Source of the DNA: Candidatus Fraserbacteria bacterium
GTDB taxonomy: Bacteria > Bipolaricaulota > Bipolaricaulia > RBG-16-55-9 > JAJCYT01
Direction: 5' to 3'
Assembly: GCA_029262795.1 (NCBI GenBank)
Contig: JAJCYT010000028.1
Location: 1 to 64,000, forward strand
DNA: 64,000 nucleotides
The notes below the pieces were generated by a model. The model searched no databases. It was not told the origin of the DNA and worked only from the letters and a program-made list of their open reading frames with translations. A program made the translations under genes and the position numbers. Shown piece after piece: positions 36,851-45,507 of the stretch. Numbering within the stretch: position 1 is the first letter of the stretch; each line of letters begins with the position of its first letter.

Positions 36851-38311
36851 TCATTGGCCAATTTTTTCATTGAAAGCCTCGATCATTTCATCAATCTGAT
36901 CTGCTTGAGAATGAATGCTGCTCCAATACCCAGGCCAGTCATACCACTGTGCATCCAATTCTTCGGCAGATTTGCCCATCTGTTCCACCCAGGTGAAGTA
37001 CTTTAGATTGTGAATACGGCGCTTTTCATAATGAGACAATTCCAAAGCATGATCAATGCCTGTGCCATGAAGATAGTGGTGGAAATCAATGGTGGCATTT
37101 TCTTGGCTATAAGCGCCATGTTCTTCACTCATCTCATTGATACGAGAGCCGTACAATTCCATTGAATCAGTGAAGACGGTAAAGACCACATCATTTTCTG
37201 TCAGTTCATAATACTTGGCCAGTTTGATGGCTGTAAGCATGTTGGCAATCCCAGAAATGCCAAGCAAGGGCAATTGTTCAACCAACGATTTATCCACACC
37301 TTGTTTGGTGAGGTAATCATGTCCCATTGATTCGTTAAATAATCTAAGCAAGTGCATGGGGCGATCATCGTCAATGCCAACCACCATGTCCGTATTGCGT
37401 ACGTTGTGAATCCAAGGAATGTGTTTGTCTCCAATGCCTTCAATGCGGTGGCTGCCAAAGCCGTTGTACAAAAGTGTTGGACATTCCAAGGCTTCGGCAA
37501 CGGCCAGTTTGGCATGAGGGAATTGATCTTTGATGTAATCGCCACTGGCCAACGTGCCTGCGGATCCTGATGTGAGTGCCACGCCAGCAACACGATCCCC
37601 TTTGCGGGCTTGTTTTTCAAACACTTCACGCATGGCCGAACCAGTGACTTGATAATGCCACAGATGATTGCCAAATTCTTCGAACTGATCAAAAATAGTA
37701 ACGTTGTCGCGGGTGGCCTGAAGTTCCTTGCATTTTTGAAAAATCTCCCACACATTCGATTCCGACCCAGGCGTGGCGATCACTTCACCGGCCACCTGAG
37801 ACAGCCATTCGAAACGTTCGCGAGACATTTCCTCAGGCAAAATCGCAATGGACTCACATGCCAGTAAGTTCGACACGTACGCCCCACCACGACAGTAATT
37901 GCCTGTAGAAGGCCATGCTGCTTGGTGTGTGGCCGGATTGAACTGACCTGTGATAAGTGTAGGCGCCAAGCAGCCATACGTGGCACCAACCTTGTGCGCG
38001 CCTGTTGGGAACCATTTTCCAGTCAGACCAATGATGCGGGCAGGCACACCTGTTAGGCTTGAAGGCAATTCTAGAAAGTTAACATCGCCGTACAGGCCGC
38101 CTTTTTCCTTGGGTTCGTTTTTCCAGGAGATGCGGTATAGATTGAGGGGGTGAAAGTCCCATAGCCCAACGTCTTTTAACCCTTCCTTAACATGATCAGG
38201 AATCAGGTTTGGGTCACGCATTTGTTTAAATGTGGGCAGGGTGATGCCTTTTTCACGGGCATAGTTAACATTTTGCTCAATCTGGTCTTCATGTTTAGTC
38301 AAGTCAATCAT
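36851..38311 (-). CDS. PLP-dependent enzyme, fold type II (TrpB/cysteine synthase-like), unknown reaction
   Basis: The product has 486 residues. GKWFPTGAHKVGATYG holds the PLP lysine (K107), and ALTSGSAGTLASGDYIKDQF is a phosphate/substrate-binding loop. Overall length and motifs place it among tryptophan-synthase-beta/threonine-synthase-like fold type II enzymes, but it is not a canonical TrpB, cysteine synthase or threonine dehydratase. AGGAGG precedes the ATG. It is the first gene in an operon with a creatininase-type amidohydrolase and a haloacetate-dehalogenase-like hydrolase. The three together suggest catabolism of a beta-substituted or cyclic amino acid derivative; that is inference. 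Confidence 0.75.
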   Translation of the reverse strand: MIDLTKHEDQIEQNVNYAREKGITLPTFKQMRDPNLIPDHVKEGLKDVGLWDFHPLNLYRISWKNEPKEKGGLYGDVNFLELPSSLTGVPARIIGLTGKWFPTGAHKVGATYGCLAPTLITGQFNPATHQAAWPSTGNYCRGGAYVSNLLACESIAILPEEMSRERFEWLSQVAGEVIATPGSESNVWEIFQKCKELQATRDNVTIFDQFEEFGNHLWHYQVTGSAMREVFEKQARKGDRVAGVALTSGSAGTLASGDYIKDQFPHAKLAVAEALECPTLLYNGFGSHRIEGIGDKHIPWIHNVRNTDMVVGIDDDRPMHLLRLFNESMGHDYLTKQGVDKSLVEQLPLLGISGIANMLTAIKLAKYYELTENDVVFTVFTDSMELYGSRINEMSEEHGAYSQENATIDFHHYLHGTGIDHALELSHYEKRRIHNLKYFTWVEQMGKSAEELDAQWYDWPGYWSSIHSQADQIDEMIEAFNEKIGQ

Positions 38312-38354
38312 TGAACTGCCTCCTCAAAAAGCCTGAAACAACGGAAAAATAGTG

Positions 38355-38383
38355 CAGGCAGTATAGGCGATCTATACTGCCTG
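38355..38383 (-). terminator. terminator of the ferritin gene
   Basis: CAGGCAGTATAG and CTATACTGCCTG form a perfect 12-base stem with a 5-base loop. On the minus strand it is followed by CACTATTTTT. It lies 33 bases past the ferritin stop codon. Confidence 0.7.
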
Positions 38384-38415
38384 TGCCAATTTTGAGATGA
38401 TAAATAAATGAAGCG

Positions 38416-38910
38416 TTATGCTTCAGGTTGGCGCTGAGCCAATTGCTGATCTAATTGCAACAAAGCAGGACCATCGTCACCAATTCGTTTAAGTTGCTCA
38501 ATCACATCGCCTGCATTTTTTTCTTCTTCAACCTGTTCCAGAACAAACCATTGCAGAACAACTTGGGCCGGATAGTCTTTTTCGTTGACTGCCAAGGCAT
38601 AGAGATCGTTGATCAGAGCAGTCACTTTCTGCTCATGTTTCAACGCCTTTTGGAACGCATCCAAGGGTGATTTGAAGTTAGATACCGGTTTGCTCAATGC
38701 TTGCAAATTGACTTTTTCACCACGATCTGACAGAAAGTCGAAAATTTTATTTGCATGGGCCAATTCTTCTTCATACTGCAATCGCATCCAATGGGCCATG
38801 CCAGGGAAAGTCTGTTCTTCAAAATAAGCGGCCATGGCGAGGTAGTTAAAGGCGGCTTCAAATTCGTATTTGATCTGATCATTGAGTGCAGTCACTAGTT
38901 TTTTGTTCAT
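38416..38910 (-). CDS. ftnA: ferritin (non-haem, FtnA-like)
   Basis: The product has 164 residues, normal for bacterial ferritin. The helices carry YEFEAAFNYLAM (first ferroxidase Glu), LQYEEELAHANKIF (Glu-x-x-His pair near 49-52) and VLQWFVLEQVEEEKNAGD (later ligands). It oxidises and stores iron in a 24-subunit shell in the cytoplasm. GGAG lies ahead of the ATG. A near-perfect palindromic Fur-like box sits about 20 bases upstream, so expression is probably iron-controlled. Confidence 0.93.
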   Translation of the reverse strand: MNKKLVTALNDQIKYEFEAAFNYLAMAAYFEEQTFPGMAHWMRLQYEEELAHANKIFDFLSDRGEKVNLQALSKPVSNFKSPLDAFQKALKHEQKVTALINDLYALAVNEKDYPAQVVLQWFVLEQVEEEKNAGDVIEQLKRIGDDGPALLQLDQQLAQRQPEA

Positions 38911-38930
38911 TATGAAACTCCTTCTCTAGA

Positions 38931-38951
38931 TAGTAATAATTATCATTACTA
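38931..38951. promoter_or_regulatory. Fur-like box upstream of ferritin
   Basis: The arms TAGTAAT and ATTACTA flank AATTATC, closely resembling the Fur consensus of repeated GATAAT units. The site ends about 20 bases before the ATG. A DtxR-type or other metal regulator could also use it. Confidence 0.6.
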
Positions 38952-39018
38952 TTTTATGATAAAACAACCCTATTCACAAGCTCATTATGAAGGAATTTTT
39001 TGATTTTGAAAAGAAAAA

Positions 39019-39318
39019 TTAACTGGCTTTTGCAGCCTCGAGTTCGTGTTCATCATCGTGTTTGGGAAAGATGAACAAATCGAGCAGAATCCCAATGGCA
39101 GTTAACATGATCAGGCCCGAGATTACCAAACCCCAGATGCTGCCAAAGACGGCATCTTCAGATGCCTGACAACGGGCAGTGCTGAAATGATCCGGGCTGC
39201 ACCAATGGATTTTGGCTTCTTCTTCGGCGAGTAAATTGAGCATTTGTAGTGGGACAAGAGAAAGGGTTGCCAGGAGCAAGATCCAGCCCCATTTTAGTTT
39301 TCGTTTTGTATTATCCAC
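39019..39318 (-). CDS. small two-helix membrane protein at the end of the cytochrome oxidase operon
   Basis: The product has 99 residues with two hydrophobic helices (about 10-30 and 57-82) separated by a loop that holds two Cys and two His (KIHWCSPDHFSTARCQ). The C-terminal tail is charged. I do not recognise the family. It is the last of eight closely spaced genes on the minus strand that start with ctaB, so an accessory or assembly role for the oxidase is plausible. The Cys/His loop might bind metal, but this is speculation. Confidence 0.55.
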   Translation of the reverse strand: MDNTKRKLKWGWILLLATLSLVPLQMLNLLAEEEAKIHWCSPDHFSTARCQASEDAVFGSIWGLVISGLIMLTAIGILLDLFIFPKHDDEHELEAAKAS

Positions 39319-39337
39319 AGCAGTGAACCTCCAGCAG

Positions 39338-39607
39338 TCAGTTTAATTTGGGATCGATCAAAGGTTCGCTCGATTCCCAGGGGCGTTTGCCATCAGCACT
39401 CTCTCTACGGATGGCGCGCCAGATCAGAAATGCAATTGATCCAATAATCAAAAAAGGGATGGGCAAAATGAGATACATGCCCCAAGCCAGTGGCCCTAAA
39501 AGGTCGTCAATGTCCTGACGCAGACGATGGTGCGCAAACACAACGGGCTGAATTTGTATGAGTGCCAATAAAACAATCCAGGCAAGGTTGCGTAAGCGCT
39601 TGTTCAT
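39338..39607 (-). CDS. small membrane protein of the cytochrome oxidase operon
   Basis: The product has 89 residues from MNKRLRN; a longer frame to 39706 overlaps ctaF and lacks support. The first hydrophobic segment (LAWIVLLALIQIQPVVFA) looks like a signal peptide or helix, followed by HHRLRQDIDDLLGPLAW and a second helix (MYLILPIPFLIIGSIAFLI). The tail is polar. No known family is evident. Only seven bases separate it from the ctaF stop. Confidence 0.5.
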   Translation of the reverse strand: MNKRLRNLAWIVLLALIQIQPVVFAHHRLRQDIDDLLGPLAWGMYLILPIPFLIIGSIAFLIWRAIRRESADGKRPWESSEPLIDPKLN

Positions 39608-39614
39608 AACCTGA

Positions 39615-39959
39615 TTAGTGGCCGCCACCGGTCGCTGCGCCGCCGGCACCAAAGAAGACTTCACGAATCCAAAGGGTGTAATCGCCTTCCACAGCCAGGA
39701 TGCCAATGAGCGTCAGCAGCAACAAAGGTGGCAATAAGATGGCGTACACCAACCCTAAGCGCTCAAAGCGAACGTGCATAAAGTAAGTGACGATAAGGCC
39801 CGCTTTCATGAAGCCGAACACCGTGATTAAAAACCACTTCAGGTAATCCTGAACGTGGAAATAATCGACAAAATAAGACAGGGTGCTCAACACAAAAAGC
39901 ATAACCCAGACTTTGATATAAAAACTCAATGGATGGACTTGATGTGCTTGTGAAGACAT
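39615..39959 (-). CDS. ctaF: cytochrome c oxidase subunit IV (prokaryotic COX4 type)
   Basis: The product has 114 residues with three membrane helices. The pattern YIKVWVMLFVLSTLSYFVDY, then FMKAGLIVTYFMHVRFERLG, is characteristic of the caa3 subunit IV family, where the KAxLVxxYFMHL motif lies in the second helix. It stabilises the oxidase core in the membrane. It is located between the second subunit III gene and a small membrane protein gene. The Gly-rich C-terminus (GAGGAATGGGH) is a short extra tail. Confidence 0.85.
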   Translation of the reverse strand: MSSQAHQVHPLSFYIKVWVMLFVLSTLSYFVDYFHVQDYLKWFLITVFGFMKAGLIVTYFMHVRFERLGLVYAILLPPLLLLTLIGILAVEGDYTLWIREVFFGAGGAATGGGH

Positions 39960-39968
39960 AAACTCCCC

Positions 39969-40673
39969 TTACCAAAGATAGAAAAATGCGAAAATGAATA
40001 CCCAAACCAAATCCACAAAATGCCAGTACAACCCGGCAATTTCCACGATCTGGTAGTTGCCTTTTTTCTCGTAACGGCCCTGACGGGCACGGAAGGCAAC
40101 AATGGCCAGGTAAATGACACCAATAGACACGTGCAATCCATGAAAGCCGGTGACCATAAAGAAGATAGATCCAAATTGTGCTGCGTCTCCTTCAAAATGA
40201 CTTCCAGGAATAAAACCCCAAGGACGAAGGCCTTCATCGAGCAACAGTTTGCTCCACTCGAACATCTGCATCCCAACGAATGAAAGGCCAAACAAACAGG
40301 TCAACATCATCAGGATGAAGACCATTTTCTTGTTGCCTTGATAGGCGTAATTCACAGCAATGGCCATGGTGCCACTGCTGCTGATCAGGATGAAGGTCAT
40401 GATGGCAATCAGCAATAACGGAATAGGATCTCCACCCAAACTCAAGGCAAACACCTCAGCCGTATTTGGCCAAGGCTCTGAGGTGGACATGCGTACTGAC
40501 ATATAGCCAATTAAAAAAGAACCAAATACAAATGTATCACTGAGCAAGAAGATCCACATCATCGCCTTGCTCCAACTGACCTTAAAGGCCGTTTCGTCCG
40601 AAGACCAATCGGCCACAATGCCGCGCAACCCTTTTGGCGCTTTTAACTCAGCAGATTCTGCTTGTTGAGCCAT
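39969..40673 (-). CDS. ctaE: cytochrome c oxidase subunit III, second paralogue
   Basis: The product has 234 residues with several hydrophobic helices. VTGFHGLHVSIGVIYLA and AGLYWHFVDLVWVFIFAFFYLW are the two best-known subunit III signatures. It belongs to the longer subunit III form and carries the typical LLSDTFVFGSFLIGYM segment near residue 45. It helps proton uptake and stability of subunit I. The presence of another subunit III gene directly upstream means that two gene products of this family are encoded. Both are full-length rather than split halves. Confidence 0.9.
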   Translation of the reverse strand: MAQQAESAELKAPKGLRGIVADWSSDETAFKVSWSKAMMWIFLLSDTFVFGSFLIGYMSVRMSTSEPWPNTAEVFALSLGGDPIPLLLIAIMTFILISSSGTMAIAVNYAYQGNKKMVFILMMLTCLFGLSFVGMQMFEWSKLLLDEGLRPWGFIPGSHFEGDAAQFGSIFFMVTGFHGLHVSIGVIYLAIVAFRARQGRYEKKGNYQIVEIAGLYWHFVDLVWVFIFAFFYLW

Positions 40674-40687
40674 ACCCTACATCCTCC

Positions 40688-41329
40688 TTATGTCAACAAC
40701 ATCAATCCAAATAATACCAGCCAAACGACCAGCAAAAAATGCCAGTAAACGGTACACATTTCAACGCCCAATACAACTTTTGTGGCGCTTTCATTGCGCT
40801 GAACCGTGCGCTGGGTGCGAATCCAGGCCACCAGGCCGCCCAGTAAATGAGCGCCGTGCAAGGCGGTCATCAAATAAAAGAACGTGTTGGCCGGATTGGT
40901 TTCTACAAAATAACCCAGATTGATAAACTGTAACCAAGCCCAAACCTGGCCTACAATGAACAAAGCGCCAAACAGACCACCCAGCATGATGCCATTCTTT
41001 GTAACGGTGAGATTGCCTTGTTTGGCTGAGTTTAACGACCATTGCAAGAACACACTGGCCAATATCAATGTGGCAGTGTTGGCCCACAGCCACCAGGGTT
41101 CAGGCAAGGGATGCCAATCGGACAATCCCATCCGAACCACATAGGCGCTGATCAATGAAGAAAACAAAATGGATGCCACACCCATGAAAATCCAAAGGCC
41201 AATACGTTTGCCTAAAGGCGAAGCGCTTTCATATTGATCTTCATGATGATCACCCCAACCATTACCACCGCGGTTATTGCCGATGTGGTTCGGGGGCGTT
41301 GGATTTTTTGTGGGTGTCATTGCATTCAC
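40688..41329 (-). CDS. ctaE: cytochrome c oxidase subunit III, first paralogue
   Basis: The product has 213 residues. Signatures are RIGLWIFMGVASILFSSLISAYV, MTALHGAHLLGGLVAW and CTVYWHFLLVVWLVLFGLML. The N-terminal 40 residues are a Gly-Asn-rich extension absent from typical family members. It is shorter than the next subunit III and about as divergent from it as families usually are between types. It starts 17 bases after ctaD. Which paralogue occupies the standard position is not decidable here. Confidence 0.88.
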   Translation of the reverse strand: MNAMTPTKNPTPPNHIGNNRGGNGWGDHHEDQYESASPLGKRIGLWIFMGVASILFSSLISAYVVRMGLSDWHPLPEPWWLWANTATLILASVFLQWSLNSAKQGNLTVTKNGIMLGGLFGALFIVGQVWAWLQFINLGYFVETNPANTFFYLMTALHGAHLLGGLVAWIRTQRTVQRNESATKVVLGVEMCTVYWHFLLVVWLVLFGLMLLT

Positions 41330-41346
41330 GTTAAAAACTTCCTTTG

Positions 41347-43176
41347 TCAGTCTTCATGTCCGTTATTGTGTGTGCCGTGATCGTCCAAGTGACGGTCACT
41401 TCTAGGGGCTGTTGCTGAAGGTGCTGTATCTTGTGTCAGATAATCTTTATTGGCACCTGGCACGCTGTAATCGTAGGCCCAGCGATGAACAACAGGAAGG
41501 GATGGTCCCCAGTTGCCGTGAACGGGTGGTGTGTCTGGCGTCTGCCATTCCAGCGTGGTGGACTCCCACGGATTACCTTCAGCTTTTTTGCCTTTAAAGG
41601 CACTCCAGGCCATGTTGAAGATGAACACAAACTGCACAATGCCCATGATGATGGCGGCAATGGTAATGAAAGCGTTTAAGTCCGTGGCCGAGGCCGGGAA
41701 ATTAAAGTCTTCGCCGTAGCTGGGATAGCGACGTGGCATCCCTTCGAAACCCAGATAGTGCATGGGCAGGAACACAACATACACGCCGACAAATGTTACC
41801 CAGAAGTGAGTGCGGCTCATGATTTTGTTCAAATGTCGCCCTGTGACTTTAGGGAACCAATGGTACAGTCCCGCGAAAATGGCGAACACCGCTGATACGC
41901 CCATCACCAAATGGAAGTGAGCGATCACGAAATAGGTATCTGATAGCGGAATGTCAACGATCACGTTGCCCAGCCACAAGCCAGTCAGTCCGCCAATCAG
42001 GAAGGTGCTGATAAAGCCGATACACCAGAGCATAGGTGTGTTGAGGCGGATGTTGCCGCGCCACAAAGTAAAGATCCAGTTGTATACCTTAATGGCTGTG
42101 GGAATGGCAATCACCAGTGTGGTCGAAGCAAAGAAAAAACCAAAATAAGGGTTCATGCCGCTGACAAACATATGGTGCGCCCACACGACAAAACTGATCA
42201 CGCCAATGGCCAAGATGGCCCAGACCATCATGTGATAGCCAAAAATGGTTTTGCGAGCATGGGTGGCCAAAACATCTGAAATGACACCAAAAGCCGGCAA
42301 CGCCACAATATACACTTCAGGATGTCCAAAGTACCAGAACAAGTGTTGGAACAATAACGGACTGCCACCACTGTAAGCAGGCTTGTCTGGGGAAGCAGAA
42401 ACCAGGTTGCCAGCAGCATCAACGATGGCAGGCATAAAGAAGCTGGTGCCCAGCAAATTGTCGAACATCATCATCACGGCGCCCACAAACAAAGCAGGGA
42501 ACGCCAGTAAAGCCAAAATCGAAGCGGTAAAAATGCCCCAGATAGATAAAGGCATGCGCATTAAGGTCATACCTTTGGCACGAAGCTGAAGCACGGTGAC
42601 CACATAGTTCAGGCCGCCCATCGTGGCGGCTACAATAAAGATGGCCAGAGATCCGATCATTAATACGATGCCCAGCCCATCAGCCCCCGGCGTGTTTGGA
42701 AGAATGGATTGTGGCGGATAAAGTGTCCACCCGGCCCCGGTAGGACCGCCAGGTACAAAGAAACTGGCCAGCAACACCACCACAGATACGAAATAAAACC
42801 AATAGCTCAGCATGTTGAGATAAGGAAACGCCATATCGCGCGCCCCCAGCATCAAGGGGATCAGGTAATTGCCAAACCCACCAAGCAACAATGCTGTAAG
42901 CAAATAAACCACCATGATCATGCCGTGCATCGTGATAGCCTGAAAGTAAAAAGCGTCAGTAATTCCAAAATCTCCAGGGAATCCCAGTTGAAGGCGCATC
43001 ACGCCAGAGAGTCCCAGGCCGATCAGGCCTACAAAAATAGCGGTGAGTGTGTATTGGATGGCAATGATTTTATGATCTTGGCTGAAAATATACTTTTGCC
43101 AAATTCCCTGAGGTTCATGATGGTCGTCGTGGTCATCATGATGCTGCTCTGCTTCAACATGTTCGGCCTTGGCCAT
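41347..43176 (-). CDS. ctaD: cytochrome c oxidase subunit I (caa3 type)
   Basis: The product has 609 residues. GHPEVYIVALPAFG contains the CuB His and the cross-linked Tyr, WAHHMFVSG the other CuB histidines, and VIAHFHLVMG the haem a3 and haem a His. GGFGNYLIPLMLGARDMAFP, in the D-channel region, supports type A. It is the catalytic core that reduces O2 to water and pumps protons. The N-terminus has a His- and Asp-rich extension of about 20 residues that could bind metal. The gene lies between ctaC and the two subunit III genes, with a clear operon layout. Confidence 0.96.
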   Translation of the reverse strand: MAKAEHVEAEQHHDDHDDHHEPQGIWQKYIFSQDHKIIAIQYTLTAIFVGLIGLGLSGVMRLQLGFPGDFGITDAFYFQAITMHGMIMVVYLLTALLLGGFGNYLIPLMLGARDMAFPYLNMLSYWFYFVSVVVLLASFFVPGGPTGAGWTLYPPQSILPNTPGADGLGIVLMIGSLAIFIVAATMGGLNYVVTVLQLRAKGMTLMRMPLSIWGIFTASILALLAFPALFVGAVMMMFDNLLGTSFFMPAIVDAAGNLVSASPDKPAYSGGSPLLFQHLFWYFGHPEVYIVALPAFGVISDVLATHARKTIFGYHMMVWAILAIGVISFVVWAHHMFVSGMNPYFGFFFASTTLVIAIPTAIKVYNWIFTLWRGNIRLNTPMLWCIGFISTFLIGGLTGLWLGNVIVDIPLSDTYFVIAHFHLVMGVSAVFAIFAGLYHWFPKVTGRHLNKIMSRTHFWVTFVGVYVVFLPMHYLGFEGMPRRYPSYGEDFNFPASATDLNAFITIAAIIMGIVQFVFIFNMAWSAFKGKKAEGNPWESTTLEWQTPDTPPVHGNWGPSLPVVHRWAYDYSVPGANKDYLTQDTAPSATAPRSDRHLDDHGTHNNGHED

Positions 43177-43208
43177 GAAAAAACCCCTTCCTGCCCTGCT
43201 GACTGTTT

Positions 43209-44300
43209 TTATTCAGATAAAGTTTCAATATATCTAATCAATGCATTTAGCTCGTCATCGCTCAGGTTTGCAAATGCGGACATGCCGCCTGCGTACCCCT
43301 GAACAATTTTTGCATTCGGATCAACAATGGACTCGCGCAAATAGTCATCGTCCACTGAAACAGTGGAGCCATCCGAAAGTGTTTCTTGTTTGCCATACAA
43401 GCCCAGCCAGGTTGGACCAACACTTGGACTGCCATCAATACTATGGCAGCTCAGACATGCGCTTTGCGCAATTCGTGAACCTATTTCTTCAATGGAAACC
43501 TCTACTTGAGAATCCTCTGATTTGAAAACAGGGAACTGTGCCAGCCAGTTTTCAAAGGAAGCCTGGTCTTCAACAACCACTTTTCCTCCCATGGTATGAT
43601 GGCCGTTTCCACAGTACTCGGCACAGGCAATATCAAAGGTTCCTGTTTTTGTCGGTGTGAACCAAAGGCTGGTGACCAACCCGGGAACAAGATCCATCTT
43701 GACGCGAAAGTTGGGCACATAGAAATTGTGTAACACATCTTTGGATCTCATTTGTGTTTTGACAGGCTGCCCTATAGGCAAATGTAGCTCTTCCTGCTGA
43801 ACAAGAATATCATCGTGACCTGCAGGGTCATCAGGGTCAATTCCGAAAGGGTTACTAATGATGTTCACAAACCTCATATCCGAGAGGCCCAAAACACCGT
43901 CTTCACCAGGAAAGCGGAAAGACCAGGCAAATTGTTGCCCTACCACTTCAACCACATGTGCTTCTTCCGGCGGGTTGACAAATTCGGAATACACAAACAA
44001 GCCAGGAGCCAGCAGCATGATCACGCCAACTGTGGTGATGCCAATGAGAATCCATTCCATCTTTTTATTTTCAGGATCAAAATCAGCTTTTCGATCTTTG
44101 TCGTAGCGAAAGCGAATCACGCAAACAGCCACAAATAAATTGATGACAACAAAAACGATGGCTGAAACAACGAAAGTCAACGACAGCATGCTGTCAATTT
44201 GGCCCCAGTTGGAAGCCAGTTCTGAATACGTCCAAGGGCTCCAAAAATGAAATGCCAATGTCCCAACAACCAGTAAAATCAATGCAATGCCTATCGCCAT
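43209..44300 (-). CDS. ctaC: cytochrome c oxidase subunit II fused to cytochrome c (caa3)
   Basis: The product has 363 residues. An N-terminal membrane segment is followed by a second helix (about 80-105). The CuA site is made by DVLHNFYVPN and C226AEYC230GNGHHTM. A C-terminal cytochrome c domain begins near 265 with the haem motif CLSCH (282-286) and ends with a Met ligand candidate in GGMSAFANLSD. It accepts electrons and passes them to subunit I, so the oxidase is the caa3 type. The start at the ATG has GGAGG ahead. No lipobox was found. Confidence 0.95.
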   Translation of the reverse strand: MAIGIALILLVVGTLAFHFWSPWTYSELASNWGQIDSMLSLTFVVSAIVFVVINLFVAVCVIRFRYDKDRKADFDPENKKMEWILIGITTVGVIMLLAPGLFVYSEFVNPPEEAHVVEVVGQQFAWSFRFPGEDGVLGLSDMRFVNIISNPFGIDPDDPAGHDDILVQQEELHLPIGQPVKTQMRSKDVLHNFYVPNFRVKMDLVPGLVTSLWFTPTKTGTFDIACAEYCGNGHHTMGGKVVVEDQASFENWLAQFPVFKSEDSQVEVSIEEIGSRIAQSACLSCHSIDGSPSVGPTWLGLYGKQETLSDGSTVSVDDDYLRESIVDPNAKIVQGYAGGMSAFANLSDDELNALIRYIETLSE

Positions 44301-44325
44301 TCGCTAATTCCTCCAGAATTTCATG

Positions 44326-45219
44326 TTAAATGCCGCCACACCGGCAATCTGCAAACATCATTACGAACAAAATAAATAAGTACAAAATTGAAAATCCAAA
44401 TAACTGCCTCGCCGATTTTGTGGTGATCGGCTTGCGGGCAAAATCAATTGTTAGCGCCAAGTATGCCACACTAAGCCCCACCGCGACAATAAGGTAAATC
44501 ATGCCGACGAGATTGAGCCAATACATTGCTGCTGTTGCAGGAATGAGTGCAATCGTGTACAGCAGCATCTGGCGTTTGGTCACCCGTTCACCACGAACCA
44601 CGGGCAGCATAGGCAGTTTGGCTTTTCGATATTCTTCCGTACGAATCAAAGCCAGAGCCCAAAAATGCGGCGGCTGCCACAGGTACATGATGCCAAACAA
44701 AACCAGTGCCGGCCAGCCCACCTCTCCAGTGACTGCAGCCCATCCAATGACGGGGGGCAAAGCGCCTGCCACACCACCAATTGAGGTGCAAAGTGGCGAG
44801 GTGCGTTTGAGCCATAACGTATAAATCACCACATAAAAAATAATGGTACCCAACGCCAGCCATGCGGTAAGGAAATTCACCGTGAAAGACAACATCACAA
44901 ACGAAATCACACCCAGGATCAAACCCAGCCAAAGTGCCTGATGAGGCAATAAACGGCCTGAAGGCAGCGCGCGTTCCTGTGTACGTGACATGCGTTTGTC
45001 CACTTCTCGGTCAATGTAGTTGTTTAAAGCGCTGCTGGAACCAGCTGCAATTCCAGTACCAAGCAAGGTCCAGAAGACCAATTCAACCGATGGCATACCG
45101 CCCTGAGCCAGCCACATGCCGGTAAACGCGGTCACCAACACCAATAAGGTGATTCTGGGTTTGGTAAGATCAATAAAATCTTTGAGTTGGCCTCGTACTG
45201 CGGTGACCGTCGCGTTCAC
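44326..45219 (-). CDS. ctaB: protoheme IX farnesyltransferase (heme O synthase)
   Basis: The product has 297 residues with several membrane helices. SSALNNYIDREVDKRMSRTQ holds the prenyl-diphosphate-binding Asp motif (NxxxDxxxD) and YTLWLKRTSP plus WAAVTGEVGWPALVLF are typical of the CtaB family. It farnesylates haem B to haem O, which is then oxidised to haem A for the oxidase encoded downstream. It is the first gene of the operon on the minus strand. No ctaA was seen here. Confidence 0.95.
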   Translation of the reverse strand: MNATVTAVRGQLKDFIDLTKPRITLLVLVTAFTGMWLAQGGMPSVELVFWTLLGTGIAAGSSSALNNYIDREVDKRMSRTQERALPSGRLLPHQALWLGLILGVISFVMLSFTVNFLTAWLALGTIIFYVVIYTLWLKRTSPLCTSIGGVAGALPPVIGWAAVTGEVGWPALVLFGIMYLWQPPHFWALALIRTEEYRKAKLPMLPVVRGERVTKRQMLLYTIALIPATAAMYWLNLVGMIYLIVAVGLSVAYLALTIDFARKPITTKSARQLFGFSILYLFILFVMMFADCRCGGI

Positions 45220-45507
45220 GACGCCACCACCTCCTTAAAAAACACACAGCCTAAGTTCGGTTACAACAGATACTATCACATTGAGTTTAACCATGACTTA
45301 CCGAACCCAAATTGAGGTGAGATTTTTTCACCCACGCTTGCTGCAGAACGACGTTTGTAACGAAGTTCACGTGCATTTTACACAAACTGAAAATAGCTGC
45401 AAGTTTTGTTCTGGACAAAGGAATTGATTTGAGCAAAAAAATCGCTTAAGCTGTTTTCAGTAAACAAAAAAGCAACACTGATCCGTAAGGGTTTTAGAGG
45501 GAAGGTC
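45220..45507. other. divergent gap upstream of ctaB and of the Gly-rich lipoprotein gene
   Basis: No open frame or RNA can be supported. The gap must carry promoters in both directions. AGGGAAGG ahead of 45508 is the ribosome binding site of the lipoprotein gene. Confidence 0.3.
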
